Assembly: GCA_963942565.1 (NCBI GenBank)
Contig: OZ012686.1
Location: 27,833,708-27,897,707 of the forward strand
DNA length: 64,000 nt
From: Maea johnstoni
Lineage: Eukaryota; Annelida; Polychaeta; Spionida; Magelonidae
Direction of reading: 5' to 3'
Below the pieces are notes generated by a model. The model worked only from the letters and a program-made list of their open reading frames with translations, did not search any database and was not told where the DNA came from. Both the position numbers and the translations under genes were made by a program. This document shows positions 30,709-42,276 of the stretch, piece by piece. The stretch's first letter is position 1; each line of letters begins with the position of its first letter.

Positions 30709-33700
30709 GTGAGTTATCTAGCCTGGCTGGCTATACGAAAAGTGTCACATTTTAAGATCATGGTCATTGGAATATCAAGAGTATGATCAGCTGAAGAACG
30801 CCGTTTGACACATCAGTTGTCCTTCAGTAAAGTTACAAAATAAAATATAACATTGAAATATTTATTGGTTCACAATTGTTTTTTGGAGAGGGTTAAAGTG
30901 GGACTGTGGCATTTGGCAAAACTAGGGTTTTGAGATCTTGGATGGGGCTATGGCAATATGAGAACCTGAAGTTCTGCAGTCTCCCTGAGTTTTTAAGCTA
31001 ATACTGACCCCTGCAGATACGTATATACTTAGTAAATCCTATGACTGATGTATTTAGAGCAATGAGAATATTTTGTTTAAATTAATGACAAAATGTCTCT
31101 TCTATCTTTTATTCTATCAACCTTTTTTTTCCGTCTTAAGAACTTATCACATTGTTTGCAGTAAGTGTTTTATCATCACTGAATTCATTATAATTTTCCT
31201 ACTCTTTTCCCCACAGCTACAGACTACTACTGGTATGGCCGGTTGGCCTTCGAAGCAGTGGATGAGAGCAGTTTATTCACAGCCCAAAAACTAAGGGATA
31301 TTTGTGCAATTGATGAGGCCTACGTCCGTAGCTTCTACAGAACTATCTGTCCGTCGCACACGTTGGGTTTCTACGTGGCCTACCTGCAGGGCAAGGCATG
31401 TTCAAACCTGACAGAGGATGATGTCACAAAAGCTAAACAGATACTACAGAAGTGTGTTCCATACTACAGAAACACCACATCCCGACGCTCCTCAAAGGAC
31501 CTTAGACCTGTAACAGTGCTCCTTGTAAGGACAACATTCCGGAGACTGTTTCACATATAATGCTGTATATAAGATACTATACTTTCTCACTGACACTGCA
31601 TATGCAAATTCTGCTGATTTGACCACAGCGACTCTTAAGTACAGCATGCTGGTGTACCATGATACCACTCAAGATGATATGGGCTTTTTCGAGTCGCCAA
31701 TGTAGAGAAAGGATTGGAATATGGTTCAGTGAAATTGGTCGGATTGAGCCTCACAATGTTAAGACAGAATTATTCAATAAGTATTTAATTGATGATATCT
31801 ATTGGTTTGGTTTGGCGGGGGCTACCATTATTGTACTCATGCTCTTTTATACCTTTTCGCCACTTCTTGTCCTTGCTACTCCTTATCAATGTAGGCTTTT
31901 CTTTCGTGCGTGGCTTATTTTGTCTACTTTCTCGTCATAGGCATGAAGTTTTTCCCCTTCCTGAACATTTTGGCTGCCTGCTGCTGATTGCTATCGGTGC
32001 GGACGATTGTATTTATCGTCTACGATATCTGGAAGCAGGCAAAGGAAGAAAAGCAAAATTTCGTTCGGGAGGAGTGGGTTCTGTACATGATGACGCCACG
32101 CAGTGTTTCCCTGTTTCATAACAAGCCTCACTACCGGGGCTGCCTTCTTCGCCTGTTTGACGAGCAAGATCACGACCATCCGGCTGTTTGGTATTTTCTC
32201 GGGCGTCGCTATAATGGTGAACTTCATCTTTGTTGTGACGTGGATTCCTGCGGTAATAGTGTGCCGGGATATGCTCTGTTCTTTGTGTTCCTCAAATAAG
32301 TGTCCATCAGTCAGTAAAATGTGTCATAGCATTGACAAAAAAATCTTCGGTGTATTTTTCCCAAAGGTCATTTCCAAAATGAAGTATGTTTTTATTGTCT
32401 TGTTTACGTTGTTAGGAATAGGAGGTATCGTGGCGATATTCTTTTACCCCAAACTGAGACTTCCCTCCTCAAGGGAGTTTCAGTTGTTCTCCTTAGATAA
32501 TCCATTTGAGTGGTATGATTTCAAGCTGAAGAATCTGTTTCAGTTTGAAATCGAGACATCAGCAGAGTACACAACTTCGGGCATTTCAATTTATGATGTG
32601 TGGGGGATTAAAGGTGAGGATAACGGGGATTATCTTGATCCGAATAGTGAGGGCTACCTCGAGATGGACCCAACTAGCGACATCACTTCTCCTGCCTCAA
32701 TAAACTGGTTAGATAGCTACTGCAATAACTTAATTAATCAATCCTTTGTGAGTCAAGTTTTTCGCTTAGAGCACACCTGTTTTACCAGCGAGTACAAGCA
32801 GTTAATGTCTGCGCCATGCGGGGCGATCCCCGGCCTGAATGGGCTCCCGCAGCCATGCTGCAACAGGCAAAACTTTACCAAGGACATCAATGAATTCTGC
32901 CTTCCACGTGCACACATTTTTCTCTACCAGAAATTTCGCCAAAGACTCCTCGGAAACCCTTTGTACGATTCGACCAACCAGGTAAAGGGCTTCTTCCTTC
33001 AATACAGCACCAGGGATAAGTGGAGTATGTCCTACAGTCTCATGGACGAGGTCTGGAACATGCTCGAAGGGTACATGCAGGGCGAGCTGACCAAGGCGCC
33101 CACTGGAGTCCAAAACGGGTGGTTTACCGGGGGCGGCAGCTTCGAGTTCTACGACCTGCAGAATTCTATAGCCTATGGCACCTACAGCTCTATGGGGGTC
33201 TCGCTAGGAGTTGCATTTTTGGTCATGCTCTTCACCTCTCTAAATCTCTTGGTGACGCTCTACGCTATCCTCACAATCGCCTTAGCTATCTTCGTCACGA
33301 TAGGTATCCTCGTACTGCAGGGCTGGGAGCTCAACATCTTGGAGTCCATCAGTATATCGTTGGCCGTTGGGCTCTCCATTGACTTCACCATCCATTACGG
33401 AGTTGCCTACAGGCTGTCAGGTGGCGCCACTAGTATTCAGCGCGTTAAGGATGCCTACATCCACGTTGGCTCAGCGGTTCTCATGGCAGCTCTGACCACA
33501 TTCTGCGCGGGCAGCGCCATGATGTGGACGCGCGTCACCGCCTACTCGAAACTTGGAGTTTTCCTAATGGTGGTCATGGCAATAAGCTGGGCTTACGCCA
33601 CGTTATTCTTTCAATCCATTTGCCACGTGATTGGTCCGCGGGGGCGTTTCTGTCAGATATCCACGCGTTGCTGTTCGAAGGGTATCAGCGATAACGATTC

Positions 33701-33965
33701 GTCGGGCAGTACCCAGGCCATCAATGATACGCGGGATGATGAGGTCAATGGCATGACCTTCATGAACACTGTGGCGGCTAACCTGCCCCCTGGTGGTGGC
33801 AATCAGAGTTACAACATGCCACCCCACGTCCCGACCATCACGGCTCCTGGGGATTATTTAGACGACGGTGTTTACAGGGCAGATAAGGGAAGGCTCGCTG
33901 GAGAACATAAAGAGTTTGAGTTGAGACCTCGGGAGGTCCTGCCTCCATTGCCCCAACGTCTCTAG
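30385..33965 (+). CDS. Dispatched homologue (RND/Patched-superfamily transporter), partial and frame-disrupted
   Basis: Exons 30385-30708 and 31217-33965. Dispatched proteins are 12-TM, sterol-sensing-domain transporters that release lipid-modified Hedgehog from the plasma membrane. Visible landmarks: SRGTDIRGRF at the start of the first extracellular loop; LCAIDDAY-like DICAIDEAYV; QILQKCVPYYRN; the TM4 motif GADD (31996-32007); FITSLTTGAAFFACLTSK; and TM10 SISLAVGLSIDFTIHYGVAY, whose acidic residues match the ion-coupling motifs of the family. The tail after TM12 is about 110 residues. The first TM and upstream exons are absent, perhaps in the N gap. Between about 31505 and 32103 the match moves among all three frames about nine times, while 32103-33965 is open for 620 codons. 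Assembly error is likelier than decay. The match is to DISP1/2 rather than PTCHD proteins; no paralogue is assigned. Confidence 0.9.
32103..33965 (+). CDS. Dispatched C-terminal half, open over 1.86 kb in a single exon
   Basis: Uninterrupted from the end of TM4/TM5 (VFPCFITSLTTGAAFF) to TAG. It carries TM5-TM6 with TTIRLFGIFSG, a large cysteine-bearing second extracellular loop (CNNLIN, CFTSEYK, CGAIPG, PCCNRQNF), then TM7-TM12 (VAFLVMLFTSLNLLVTLYAI; AVLMAALTTFCAGSAMMW; VVMAISWAYATLFFQSI) and the ending HVIGPRGRF common in Dispatched. The tail contains a Pro/Gly/Asn-rich stretch. The large last exon agrees with vertebrate DISP1 gene structure. The true start is upstream; 32103 only marks where one frame becomes continuous. 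Confidence 0.93.
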   Translation: MFPCFITSLTTGAAFFACLTSKITTIRLFGIFSGVAIMVNFIFVVTWIPAVIVCRDMLCSLCSSNKCPSVSKMCHSIDKKIFGVFFPKVISKMKYVFIVLFTLLGIGGIVAIFFYPKLRLPSSREFQLFSLDNPFEWYDFKLKNLFQFEIETSAEYTTSGISIYDVWGIKGEDNGDYLDPNSEGYLEMDPTSDITSPASINWLDSYCNNLINQSFVSQVFRLEHTCFTSEYKQLMSAPCGAIPGLNGLPQPCCNRQNFTKDINEFCLPRAHIFLYQKFRQRLLGNPLYDSTNQVKGFFLQYSTRDKWSMSYSLMDEVWNMLEGYMQGELTKAPTGVQNGWFTGGGSFEFYDLQNSIAYGTYSSMGVSLGVAFLVMLFTSLNLLVTLYAILTIALAIFVTIGILVLQGWELNILESISISLAVGLSIDFTIHYGVAYRLSGGATSIQRVKDAYIHVGSAVLMAALTTFCAGSAMMWTRVTAYSKLGVFLMVVMAISWAYATLFFQSICHVIGPRGRFCQISTRCCSKGISDNDSSGSTQAINDTRDDEVNGMTFMNTVAANLPPGGGNQSYNMPPHVPTITAPGDYLDDGVYRADKGRLAGEHKEFELRPREVLPPLPQRL

Positions 33966-33976
33966 AGCTTCACCAA

Positions 33977-34208
33977 GGCCTAAAAAAAGAAATTGTTTGT
34001 TTCCTGTAACGGACCGAGAAAAAAAAAGGGTAGGTAGGTCGGTAAAAAAATTCTTTTTGCATTATTCTTTTGGTCAAAAATGTGTGTTTTATGCATGTTT
34101 TACTTTGATTGGGAGTTGGGAGGGCGGAAAAAACTTAGTGTAGTGATTTTTTTGAATAAAAACTTGTTAGGGTAGGGTTACAGGAAACAAACAACTTTTT
34201 TTTAGGCC
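33977..34208 (+). mobile_element. Foldback MITE just after the Dispatched stop
   Basis: Near-perfect terminal inverted repeats of about 32 bases: GGCCTAAAAAAAG with TTGTTTGTTTCCTGTAAC on the left, and GTTACAGGAAACAAACAA with TTTTTTTAGGCC on the right. It starts 11 bases after TAG and carries the first AATAAA after the gene (34155-34160). Unclassified; I see no clear target duplication. Confidence 0.8.
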
Positions 34209-34834
34209 CGATAGGGACTTAACCCACACTTTTGAAAGTGTGTGAGCATAATAGGGCATCGTTAAAATTTTGGCTGTCCAATATTTCAAGGAAAAGCATA
34301 ATATTTTTACACTACAGCCATATGGATACATTTATGTGGTAATAAAATGTATATCTGAGAACAGTGTCCAAGCATTTACATTGCAGTGCAATTTTAAAAT
34401 ATTTACTTGAATTTGATATTTAAAGAAATCCGGACCAAAATATTTGGGTGTCTTTAAGTGTGATTTTCAATGGTTTGGGTGTCCTGAATATGCAAAGACA
34501 CCCTTCTGGCTAATGCTGTGTGTGGTGTGATCAACGTACCGGTAGGTTAAAACATGAAAATCAACATAATCGGGATCCAAGAGGTTGGTGATTAGAAGGT
34601 CACAACTCAAATAGTTCTCAAAATGATTTTTAGCTTAAATCCTTTTCTTAAAGCCTTCAGAATCTGTCATTGAAATATCCACATTTTCTATCTACTTCTG
34701 CTCCACTTCATTTTCAAATCATGCATTTTGTCATCCTGAATTCAAACTTATAAGTTAGGTGTAGATGTTATACTATCATGGACTGAGAACATGAGCAACA
34801 TGTACCCCGTACTCCCAAATTATTAATCTATTTA

Positions 34835-35085
34835 GGGACGGATACCTCTAAGAACAATACGATACGGTACAGTATCAATAATAATGAAATGGTAAGGTAT
34901 TCTAACATAACTTGTTGCCTTATAAATTTTGTTGTGAAAAGTCATATTTAGGATCCTGGACAATCTAGTTAATAATTATCAATAATTTCACAGTGGTTAG
35001 CATTGTTAAGTGTACCTTTAAGGAATGAAACGGTTTGATAGGGTACTTTTTGAAATACTACTAGTACCTGTACCTCTTAACCGTA
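34835..35085 (+). repeat. Dispersed repeat with GATACCTCTAAGAA start (copy 1)
   Basis: It shares GGATACCTCTAAGAA, TAAATTTTGTTGTGAA, GGATCCTGGAC, TTCACAGTGG and GTACCTTTAAGGAATGAAAC with 48415-48660, and in inverse with 3190-3370. Rich in GGTACGGTA-type words. Confidence 0.7.
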
Positions 35086-35406
35086 TACAACCGTAACTGT
35101 GTATATTTGGTTCCACAAGTCCAGAATTGTTGAATCATGGTATATATGCTGCAGAGCGGCAAAGCAAGGAGTTCTTTAAATGTATATATTACTTTTAGTC
35201 ATTTGCCGATCTGTCAGGACAGATTGTATCAAACTAGATAGGTATCATTTGTAAAGTACTTACCCATATGATATGAAATAACACATGTTAATATTGAAAT
35301 TACACATGTTAATATTGTAAAATATAAACTAATATAACATGAAATGTAAGGGTGTGAATAACAATGTCATGAACTTATCATGAACTCATTGTGTTATGTA
35401 AAGTTA

Positions 35407-35613
35407 TTTACCCTTCCAATGCTGAGGCTACTATCGTCCTAAACACAATGACGCGAAGATTTTTGAAAAACCCTATCATGTTGGTACTCATTGGATAGCT
35501 CTCCGCGATTACTCTCAGATGAGTACCCATGTGCTAGGGTTTTAGTAATTCTTTTTAGGTTTTTTGTATAATTTTGTATTAGGCAAATTAGCAACCAGCA
35601 GCATAAGGGTTAA
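35407..35613 (+). mobile_element. TTAA MITE family A
   Basis: ACCCTTCCAATGCTGAGG ... CAGCATAAGGGTTAA; core ACTCTCAGATGAGTACCC. Confidence 0.85.
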
Positions 35614-35848
35614 GTTCTAATTGGAGCTGGCCTTATTGCCTCGAAGGAGAGAATACCGCACATTGGCATCATTGCAATAGAAATGACTAGAGGATCTAAT
35701 GAATTTATTTTTACAAAATGAGTTCTCACTGAGTGTCCTGGTTGTAACCAATATTTGTTGCAGGAATTCTATTGGAGGTGTAGTATAGTTGTCAGAGAAT
35801 GGAGCCACATTTGATGCTGAGTTAACCCATTCATGGCTAAAGTTCTGT

Positions 35849-36061
35849 TTAACCCTTCCAATGCTAAGGCCACTTTCGCCCAAATCACAAGGACGCAAAG
35901 ATCGTCGAAAACCAACTAAATCCTGTCATCTTGGTATTTATTGGATAGCTCTCGCTGAGTACTCTCAGGTGAGTACCAATTTGCTAGGGTTTCAGTCATT
36001 TTCAGTTTTTTTCGCATCATTTTGTATTGGCCAAATTAGCCACCAGCAGCATAAGGGTTAA
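35849..36061 (+). mobile_element. TTAA MITE family A, next to family B sequence
   Basis: TTAACCCTTCCAATGCTAAG ... CAGCATAAGGGTTAA. It is preceded directly by a family-B left end (TTAACCCATTCATGGC at 35822), consistent with insertion of A into B. Confidence 0.85.
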
Positions 36062-36105
36062 GCAGTTATCTTTTTACTATGATGCTCATGGGAGGAAGTC
36101 AGGAA

Positions 36106-36427
36106 TTAACCCATTATCGGTAATGCTCATAGCTGCAGAAAGCAGCTGAACAATTTTGATGAAATCTTGCAGATAAAATCTAGGAAAATATATGATGGAG
36201 ATATTTTAATTAAAACATAACCAACAACTCTCTTTCAAATATTTTGTAAAATCATCCTCAATTCTTAAGTTATTATAAAAGGTACTTTTAGACAACAATT
36301 TATGGAGGAACCTTTAAGCTAAGTGGGTTCAGTATAAATTTGAAAATATATAATCAAAGATGCTTTTGTCTGTAGGATATCATCAAAATAGTCAGCTTTT
36401 TTGGTTTCTATAATCATGAATGGGTTG
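36106..36427 (+). mobile_element. TTAA MITE family B, diverged and lengthened
   Basis: TTAACCCATTATCGG ... AATCATGAATGGGTTG, with CATAACCAACAACTCTCTTT inside. It follows a family-A copy (35849-36061) by 45 bases. Confidence 0.65.
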
Positions 36428-37199
36428 TGGAGACTACCATTCCAATTTACAATCGCACTAGCATCGTACGCAAGACAACAATTTTCATTTTCATATCTGA
36501 TTTTGTTCCATTGATATATGTTTGTCCAAGTTTTAAAGCAAAGTTTTATCTTACCTTATACACTTTGATGTCTTCTCTTAGATGTATTATAACAAACTTA
36601 TACTGTTACATCAAAGTTGTACTGAAAGTTTTAACATTGTAGTAATATAGTGGTTTGTTATGTCAATACTCATTCGCTGTTTTGTTTTTGTATGGAAATG
36701 GATATCCCTTAATAGTATGCCACATTACAGAATTCAACAGTAGCTTTTTACTGAAGGAGAGACGGACACCTCTGTCTTGATATACTTATAACATGTGATT
36801 AGCCTATCCTTATATTTATAAAATTGAGAGGATAGAAAATGTAAGGGCTTATTAAGATAAAGCTTAAAATCAGCTTTGGTCACAGCATTGGCTTATTACC
36901 AATTAGAGTCACAGATATACAAAATTTTCTAATGCTACTTTTCATTGCTAAACATATAGCAATCACTACTGATATACATATATTTGTAATCAAGGGTATG
37001 ATAATATGTTTGCCTTACTTTACAGCATATTATGTTAAAAGTTGTCACTAAACAATACACAATACAACCCTTGTGCCTTTGGCTGAACTTGGCCCTTCGT
37101 ATTTGAAGGAATGAGACTTTGAGGACTTCTTTAAAAGAGGAACTGTATGGCTTTGTTTTCTGATGGGATGATCTAGGGTAGAAGGGCCAGCTTGTGCAC

Positions 37200-37412
37200 T
37201 TAACCCTTATACTGCTGGTGGCTGATTTGGCCAATATAAAATGATGCAAAGAACCTGAAAAATGACTGAAACCCTGGCAAATGGGTACTCATCTGAGAGT
37301 ACTCAGCGAGAGCTTTCCAATGAATACCAACATGACAGGGTTTTGATGATTTTCAAAAATCATTGCGTTCTTGTGCTTTGGATGAAAGTAGCCTCAGCAT
37401 TGGTAGGGTTAA
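37200..37412 (-). mobile_element. TTAA MITE family A, reverse orientation
   Basis: TTAACCCTTATACTGCTGGT ... CAGCATTGGTAGGGTTAA. Confidence 0.85.
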
Positions 37413-38128
37413 GGGCACACAAGAAGGCTATTGCAGGTACAGTAGCCTTTAGTTATCGAGTTTGAGCTGCATCCAAGTGTCTTACAGAGGTTCAGTATAC
37501 ATGTATATAGATCACAGTCCATTGAATCTCATTATCAAGGATTTCATATTCAAGACTCAAAGCTTTTCTTTATCTTTCTACTTTTATTGTATAATACAGT
37601 GTTTATTTCAATACGATTTTACAGCTGATATAGGAAATTGTACATCGGTTATGTGCTTCAGTAAAATATTGTGATTTGATATTTTGGAAATTGTAATTAC
37701 TAGTTCAATATCTCATAGTAATTAAAGGCATGTGCATAGAAGTTGATGCAGATTTAATGTAGATTTATTTGGTTGCACTCTTGTTCAATCATACAACAAA
37801 AGGGGATTGATTAAATCATGGATATAATACAAATACAAGATTTACATTTTTTAAGGAGAATACCTCATACCTGCAATCTTATGTAGGGTAAGCGCAGGTA
37901 AAGCACTCATCCACGTGCTGTCCCCAAGCTATGAATTTTCACAGAAATAATTGATAGAACTTGATTTATATGCATTCACATAGGAGCCAATATGCCGCTA
38001 TTGATATTTGTGTTTTAATGCTGTTTCGCACATTCCACTTCTTGTTAATCTCTATTTATTTTCTTATCTTAGCTGTTATATCCTTGTCACAAACTATTAC
38101 TGGGGTGGTCAATAGAGTAATATGAATA

Positions 38129-38447
<319 letters not shown>

Positions 38448-39014
38448 ACTAATACACATACCCTGGAGGTGTCACTGTAATAAGAACCTCAGGGAAATAG
38501 CTGGTATTGTCAGTACTTCTCTCATTGTGCTTTTGAGCAAATAAAATATATTCTTATCTAAGTTGATACATTGTTGCTTGTTGCTCTATTCATTCCTTAG
38601 TGGGGCAAAAAATAGCTGAATTGCCAAGGTATATAATGAATTAATACATACAGTTTTGTACAGTTCTCCTCAACCTTGCCTTGAACGGATCTCTGCAGTA
38701 TGGACTTAGATAAAGAGTAGGTGTGGGAATGTTTCTCTGAAAAGTAGGAAGAGGTTGTTTCCTTGATAAACTGAGGCCTGTTTTAATAAAAAAAAAAAGA
38801 TGTGGCCTTATTGTGTCGAGGTCAGGGATTGGGTTTTTCCATGCATAGTTATATTCTAAATCTGGGTGAAGTTTTGTAGGCCTATAGGAGGTTTTGGCAT
38901 TAAATCTGTGTATTCCAGGTTAGAGGAGATGAAGGTTTCTTGAATCAAAGAAGGGGTCTGGCATTACCCTGTATATCTATGCTATAATTCAAGGATTGTG
39001 TTGGGTTGGTGAAT

Positions 39015-39227
39015 TTGACCCTTATGCTGCTGATGGTTTATTAGGCCAATACAAAATGATGCAAAAAAAAATGAAAAATGATTGAAACCCTGTCAAATGG
39101 GTATTCATCTGAGAGTACTCCGCGAGAGCTTTCCTATGAATACCAACATTACAGAGTTTCAATGGTTTTCAAAGATCTTAACATCCTTGTCCTTTGGTGA
39201 AAGTAGCTTCAGCATTGGAAGGGTTAA
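39015..39227 (-). mobile_element. TTAA MITE family A, reverse orientation
   Basis: GACCCTTATGCTGCTGATGG ... CAGCATTGGAAGGGTTAA, inside the diverged minisatellite flank. Confidence 0.8.
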
Positions 39228-39509
39228 GAAGTTCTGCTCAGTTATCCCAGGTGAGGGGGGATGGAGGTTTATTTACACTCAGTAAGGGGTCAGTTGTTCC
39301 CCTGTATTTCCATATTCTTTGTCTGGGAAGATAGAGTCTTTGTAGGGGGGCTGGGTGGGCCTCAGTCTATAAGTTGCGTATGTGGGGAGATGGAGTGTTA
39401 TTTATTCAACATATGGTGGTTTGGCGTCCCCCTGTATATTCATATTCAAGTCCTTGGAATCATTGTAAAGTTGGGCGTTACTCTGTATTCCCAACTCAGT
39501 ATGGCTATG

Positions 39510-39812
39510 TAGGTGAATCGTTTTAAAGGTAAAGATATTCGGTTTAAAGTCTTGTATCCAACGAAGTGCTCACACAACCTTCCTCCCCTAGCAGGCCTGT
39601 ACACACAAAAACCATTTCAATCCCCCGAGGGATATCCAGAGCAGTTGGCAGCTTATAGCGCACAAGCTATAAGCACTGCCTTATTTAATGCTAGGTTCCC
39701 ATTTTGCAGCGTGGTAGACTGAGGCAATATGGAATAAACTGTCTTGCCCAAGGACAGACCAAAGTGCTCTGGCCAGGAATTGAACCAGCGACCTAACCAG
39801 CTGAGCTACTTT
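39510..39812 (-). mobile_element. tRNA-derived SINE, minus strand
   Basis: On the minus strand: GGGGACAAAGTAGCTCAGCT, with a canonical A box (TAGCTCAGCTGG) and B box (GGTTCAATTCC), then a body TTGGTCTGTCCTTGGGCAAG ... TGCAAAATGGGAACC. A different SINE family from the one at 20530. Confidence 0.7.
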
Positions 39813-40250
39813 GTCCCCATCAGACATAGTCTTGTTTACATATTCTAGTTGAGGGGTGATAAAGTGGAATTATTCCTACTATAGAAAAGGGTGTTCCCAT
39901 GCATGTCCATAATCAATGTCTGGGTAGGTGGAGGGTGTTTGAATCTTTGTAGAAGAGTTTTGGCATTTTTCAAAATATTCTAGGTGAGGGAGTGGAGGGT
40001 TGATTCAAAACAGGAGGTTGGATGCTCTCCTGTATATCCCATTAAAAATTTTGAAGTGATAGGGTTGGTGATTCTTTATAGTTTGTTGGGCACTGGTCTT
40101 TAAATCCCAGGTGAGGGGAGATGTGTAAAAGAGGGGGTTGGGCATTTGGTATGTGTATTACAGGTGACTTTTTCCCTTGTAAAACCTCTGGATGTTAATC
40201 TCCTGATGGACCATACATGACTAACCATGAGGGAAGCTGTGTAAAGTAGG

Positions 40251-41405
40251 GGGTTGGGCATTGGTCTGTATATCCCAGGTGAGGGGAAATGTGTAAAATA
40301 GGGGGTTGGGCATTGTTTTGTATGTCCCAGGTGAGGGGAGATGTGTGAAATAGGGGGTTGGACATTGTTCTGTATATCCCAGGTGAGGGGAAATGTGTAA
40401 AATAGGGGGTTGGGCATTGTTTTGTATATCCCAGGTGAGGGGAAATGTGTAAAATAGGGGGTTGGGCATTGTTTTGTATATCCCAGATGAGGGGAGATGT
40501 GTGAAAAGGGGGTTGGGAATTACTCTACATCCCAGGTGAGGGTAGGTGTTTAAAAAGGGGGTTGGGCATTGGATTGTATATACCAGGTGAGGGGAGATGT
40601 GTGAAAAGGGGGTACAGCATTGGTCTGTATATCCCAGGTGAGGGGAGATGTGTAAAGTAGGGGGTTGGGCATTGGTCTGTACCAGGTATATCCCAGGTGA
40701 GGGGAGATGTGTAAAGTAGGGGGCTGGGCATTGGTCTGTAAATCCCAGGTGAGGGGAGATGTGTAAAATAGGGGACTTGGCATTGGTCTGTATATCCCAG
40801 GTGAGGAGAGATGTGTAAAATAGGGGGTTGGGCATTGGTCTGTATATTCCAGATCAGGGGAGATGTGTAAAATAGGGGGTTGGACATTGTTCTGTATATC
40901 CCAGGTGAGGGGATATGTGTAAAATAGGGGGTTGGGCATTGTTCTGTATATCTCAGGTGAGGGAATATGTGTGAAATAGGGGGTTGGGCAATGTTCTGAA
41001 TATCCCAGGCAAGGGGATATGTGTGAAATAGGGGGTTGGACATTGTTCTATATATTCCAGATAAGGGGAGTCATGGGTAAAATAGGGGGTTGGGCATTGT
41101 TCTGTATATCCCAGATGAGGGGAGATGGGTAAAATAGGGGGTTGGGCATTGGTCTGTATATCCCAGGTGAGGGGAGATGGGTAAAATAGGGGGTTGGGCA
41201 TTGGTCTGTATATCCCAGATGAGGGGAGTTGTGTAATATAGGGGGTTGGGCATTGGTCTGTATATCCCAGGTGAGGGGAGATGGGTAAAATAGGGGGTTG
41301 GGCATTGGTCTGTATATCCCAGGTGAGGGGATATGTGTGAAATAGGGGGTTGGGCATTGGTCTGTATATCCTAGATAAGGGGAGATGTGTAAAATAGGGG
41401 GGTTG
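40251..41405 (+). repeat. Minisatellite, 52-bp unit, about 22 copies
   Basis: Near-identical units of the type GGGGGTTGGGCATTGGTCTG, TATATCCCAGGTGAGGGG, AGATGTGTAAAATA; the spacing measured between neighbouring units is 52 bases. G-rich on the plus strand. Diverged units continue left to about 38780 and right to about 41660. Because 52 is not a multiple of 3 and the unit lacks stops on the minus strand, long minus-strand open frames appear in every phase; they are not evidence of a gene. Confidence 0.95.
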
Positions 41406-41930
41406 GGCGTCCAACTGTATATTCATGTGGTAACACTCTCTAAAGAGGAGGGCTAATGATTTTCAAGTAGAGATTGGGTACTGGCTTTAATTAAATGTCA
41501 AGTGAAGGGATGTGGAGGTATAAACGTTTAGAACGGGGGTAGGGCCAGGTTCCCTTGTTTATCAATATGTCTAGATCTAGTCTGGGATGTAAGGCTAAGG
41601 GTTGATTCTAAGGGGGGTTAGATTTTGTCCTGTATATACCACAAGAGGGAAGATAGTAAGACACAAGTTAGAAAATGGATGAAGGAGTTTTAACCTGTTT
41701 TATTTCGAGGACTGAGGTTCAGGTATTCCAAGAAAGGAGTTTGAGGAAAAATCAATTGCGGATTAAATTTTCAAAATTCTAATTTTAATTTTTCCATTGT
41801 TTGAATAATAACTTAAACATGTTAGATTTATTCACTTTTCTAATTATCATTTATTTTTTGCATTACTTACATATTGAGCAAAAGGCATCAGAGAGACATT
41901 AATGGTCTTATTGTAAACAATCCCTGAAAT

Positions 41931-41954
41931 GGGGGGGGGGGGGGGGGGGGGGGG
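41931..41954 (+). repeat. Run of 24 G
   Basis: Uninterrupted G tract; it could form a G-quadruplex, or its length could be a sequencing artefact. Confidence 0.95.
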
Positions 41955-42258
41955 ACAGGGGGTGGGTATTCACTTTGACTGGTGTATTAGTAATTAAAAT
42001 GAAAATATCTTAAATTGCTATTAAAGCACAGTTATACTAAGTATATGTGCTTCACATGTGTCCACTTTTAGGATCAATAGGGAAAGGGTTGGCATGTTTA
42101 CTTAATTTTTCACATTTATAATCTATAAGCTTTTTTTTTAGTATGGTATAAATTTTATTTGATTTATCAGTTTTTAGTAATGAAAATTTATGTAAAATTA
42201 TTCTAAAAAGAAAAAAATAGTAGAAATAACTTAATAAGTGAAAAAGAAAGAAAAATTA

Positions 42259-42270
42259 AAAAAAAAAAAG
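42259..42270 (-). terminator. Pol III terminator of tRNA-Gln
   Basis: Run of A on the plus strand (T on the minus strand) just 3' of the tRNA on its own strand. Confidence 0.8.
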
Positions 42271-42276
42271 TTGGGT

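Larger units (their letters stand above)
38780..40250 (+). repeat. Diverged minisatellite flank, with inserted elements
   Basis: Scattered, degenerate relatives of the 52-bp unit (CCCTGTATAT-CCA, GGTGAGGGGAGATG, AGGGGGTTGG) alternate with unrelated sequence. A family-A MITE (39015-39227) and a tRNA-derived SINE (39510-39812) are embedded. It looks like an old edge of the array at 40251. Confidence 0.6.

Noticed and set aside
31659-31940. Reading 31525-31628 as an intron to repair the Dispatched frame
   Set aside because: GTAAGG and CCACAG exist, but the putative intron contains Dispatched-like coding sequence in other frames (CKDNIPETVS, TTATLKYSM), and joining across it gives a sequence unlike the family until 31740.
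40100-41426. Minus-strand frames up to 204 codons with Pro-rich repeats (MPNPLFYTSPLTWDIQ)
   Set aside because: They arise because the 52-bp minisatellite unit lacks stops in that direction and is not a multiple of 3, so all three frames look similar. No start context, intron signals or family.
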